The position numbers and the translations under genes were made by a program. DNA of 5,688 bases from JBHHXR01 sp046757205 (lineage in GTDB: Bacteria; Pseudomonadota; Alphaproteobacteria; Rhodobacterales; Rhodobacteraceae). Within the stretch, counting starts at the first letter, position 1; every line of letters begins with the position of its first letter. The DNA lies in contig JBHHXR010000212.1 in the NCBI GenBank assembly GCA_046757205.1, positions 1 to 5,688 of the forward strand, read 5' to 3'. The notes beneath the pieces are model-generated. The model was not told the origin of the DNA. It saw only the letters and a program-made list of their open reading frames with translations, and did not search any database. Below, in pieces: positions 5,210-5,688 of the stretch.

Positions 5210-5688
5210 ATGAACGGGAAAACATCAGACGCGCAAGCGACGGACACCCGTCGGGAATTTCTGAAGAACGTCATATCGGGCGCTGCATCGGCAACCGTGC
5301 TGATGGTCTACAACCTTGGCGGAATGGCCCGGTCGGCCGAAGGCGAGGAGCCCGAGCACGAATACGCCTATGTGATCAACATCAACAAATGCATCGGCTG
5401 CGGCAACTGCGTGCGCGCCTGCAAACGGGAAAACAGCGTTCCGGCCGGATATTTCAGAACCTGGGTGGAACGCTACATCACCACCGAAGAAGGGGTCTAC
5501 GTCGATTCGCCGGACGGCGCGCTGCGCGGGTTCGAAAAGGTCAACGAGGAGATCAGGGCCAAGGCAACAAGGTCGTTCACCGTCCCCAAGATGTGCAACC
5601 ACTGCTACGACGCGCCGTGCATCCAGGTCTGCCCGGTCGGTGCCACCTTCCGCACGCCGGAGGGTTTCGTCCTGATCGATCCCGAGCA
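5210..5688 (+). CDS. Tat-exported 4Fe-4S dicluster protein, NrfC/PsrB/TtrB-like (partial, 3' end beyond window)
   Basis: This is the electron-transfer subunit type found with molybdopterin oxidoreductases and NrfD-like quinone proteins. The first 159 residues are present. The N-terminus carries a near-ideal Tat signal, TRREFLK (13-19, twin Arg at 14-15), then a hydrophobic stretch to about 40 with likely cleavage near ARSA (40-43), so folded export to the periplasm is expected. Cysteine set I is CIGCGNCVRAC (C61, C64, C67, C71). Set II is CNHCYDAPCIQVC followed by P (C129, C132, C137, C141), typical of the PsrB/NrfC/TtrB group, which normally has two further sets beyond this point. The start ATG is supported by AGGAG (5199-5203), six bases upstream. 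It follows the tetraheme gene by 82 bases, apparently in the same transcript. An NrfD-like membrane partner is expected next, but that is inference. Confidence 0.92.
   Translation, partial: MNGKTSDAQATDTRREFLKNVISGAASATVLMVYNLGGMARSAEGEEPEHEYAYVININKCIGCGNCVRACKRENSVPAGYFRTWVERYITTEEGVYVDSPDGALRGFEKVNEEIRAKATRSFTVPKMCNHCYDAPCIQVCPVGATFRTPEGFVLIDPE

Noticed and set aside
1..5688. CRISPR arrays, tRNA/rRNA genes, insertion sequences
   Set aside because: No regularly spaced repeats, no cloverleaf or rRNA-like stretches and no transposase motifs or paired terminal repeats were seen by eye on either strand.

Overview
The window looks like chromosomal DNA of a GC-rich alphaproteobacterium, possibly Hyphomicrobiales or Rhodospirillales. 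The lineage is an inference from GC-rich codon use, a succinylase-type DapE, and an FNR/FixK-type site in front of multiheme cytochrome genes. It holds two divergent gene groups separated by about 580 bp without a convincing gene.

Left group (minus strand, transcribed from about 3193 towards 1). dapE (lysine/diaminopimelate biosynthesis) comes first, then an EamA/DMT-type ten-helix transporter that appears to start at a TTG overlapping the dapE stop. A class II aldolase/adducin-like protein follows, and then the N-terminal 105 residues of a DUF2064/TIGR04282-type nucleotidyl/glycosyl-transferase. That last gene begins inside the aldolase stop region (11-nt overlap) and runs off the left edge. 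The tight overlaps suggest one operon, although only dapE has a certain function.

Middle (3194-3773). The dapE-proximal half is very GC-rich and structureless apart from small hairpins. The half nearest the cytochromes is AT-richer and carries several dyads. These include a perfect FNR/FixK consensus box (TTGATTTGGATCAA, 3683-3696) and, centred exactly 20 bp upstream of it, a second perfect dyad (TTCGCA-CA-TGCGAA).

Right group (plus strand, 3774 to the right edge). First is an exported diheme c-type cytochrome, followed by a strong intrinsic terminator. Next come a membrane-anchored tetraheme cytochrome c and a Tat-exported NrfC/PsrB/TtrB-like [4Fe-4S] protein cut by the right edge. Together they look like part of a periplasmic respiratory electron-transfer module (six haems plus an iron-sulfur subunit), probably switched on at low oxygen. 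A membrane quinone-interacting NrfD-type subunit and perhaps a catalytic subunit would be expected downstream, outside the window. I cannot assign the substrate. The module does not match Nrf, Nap, Ttr or alternative complex III in gene content as far as it can be seen, and it is the most interesting part of the window.
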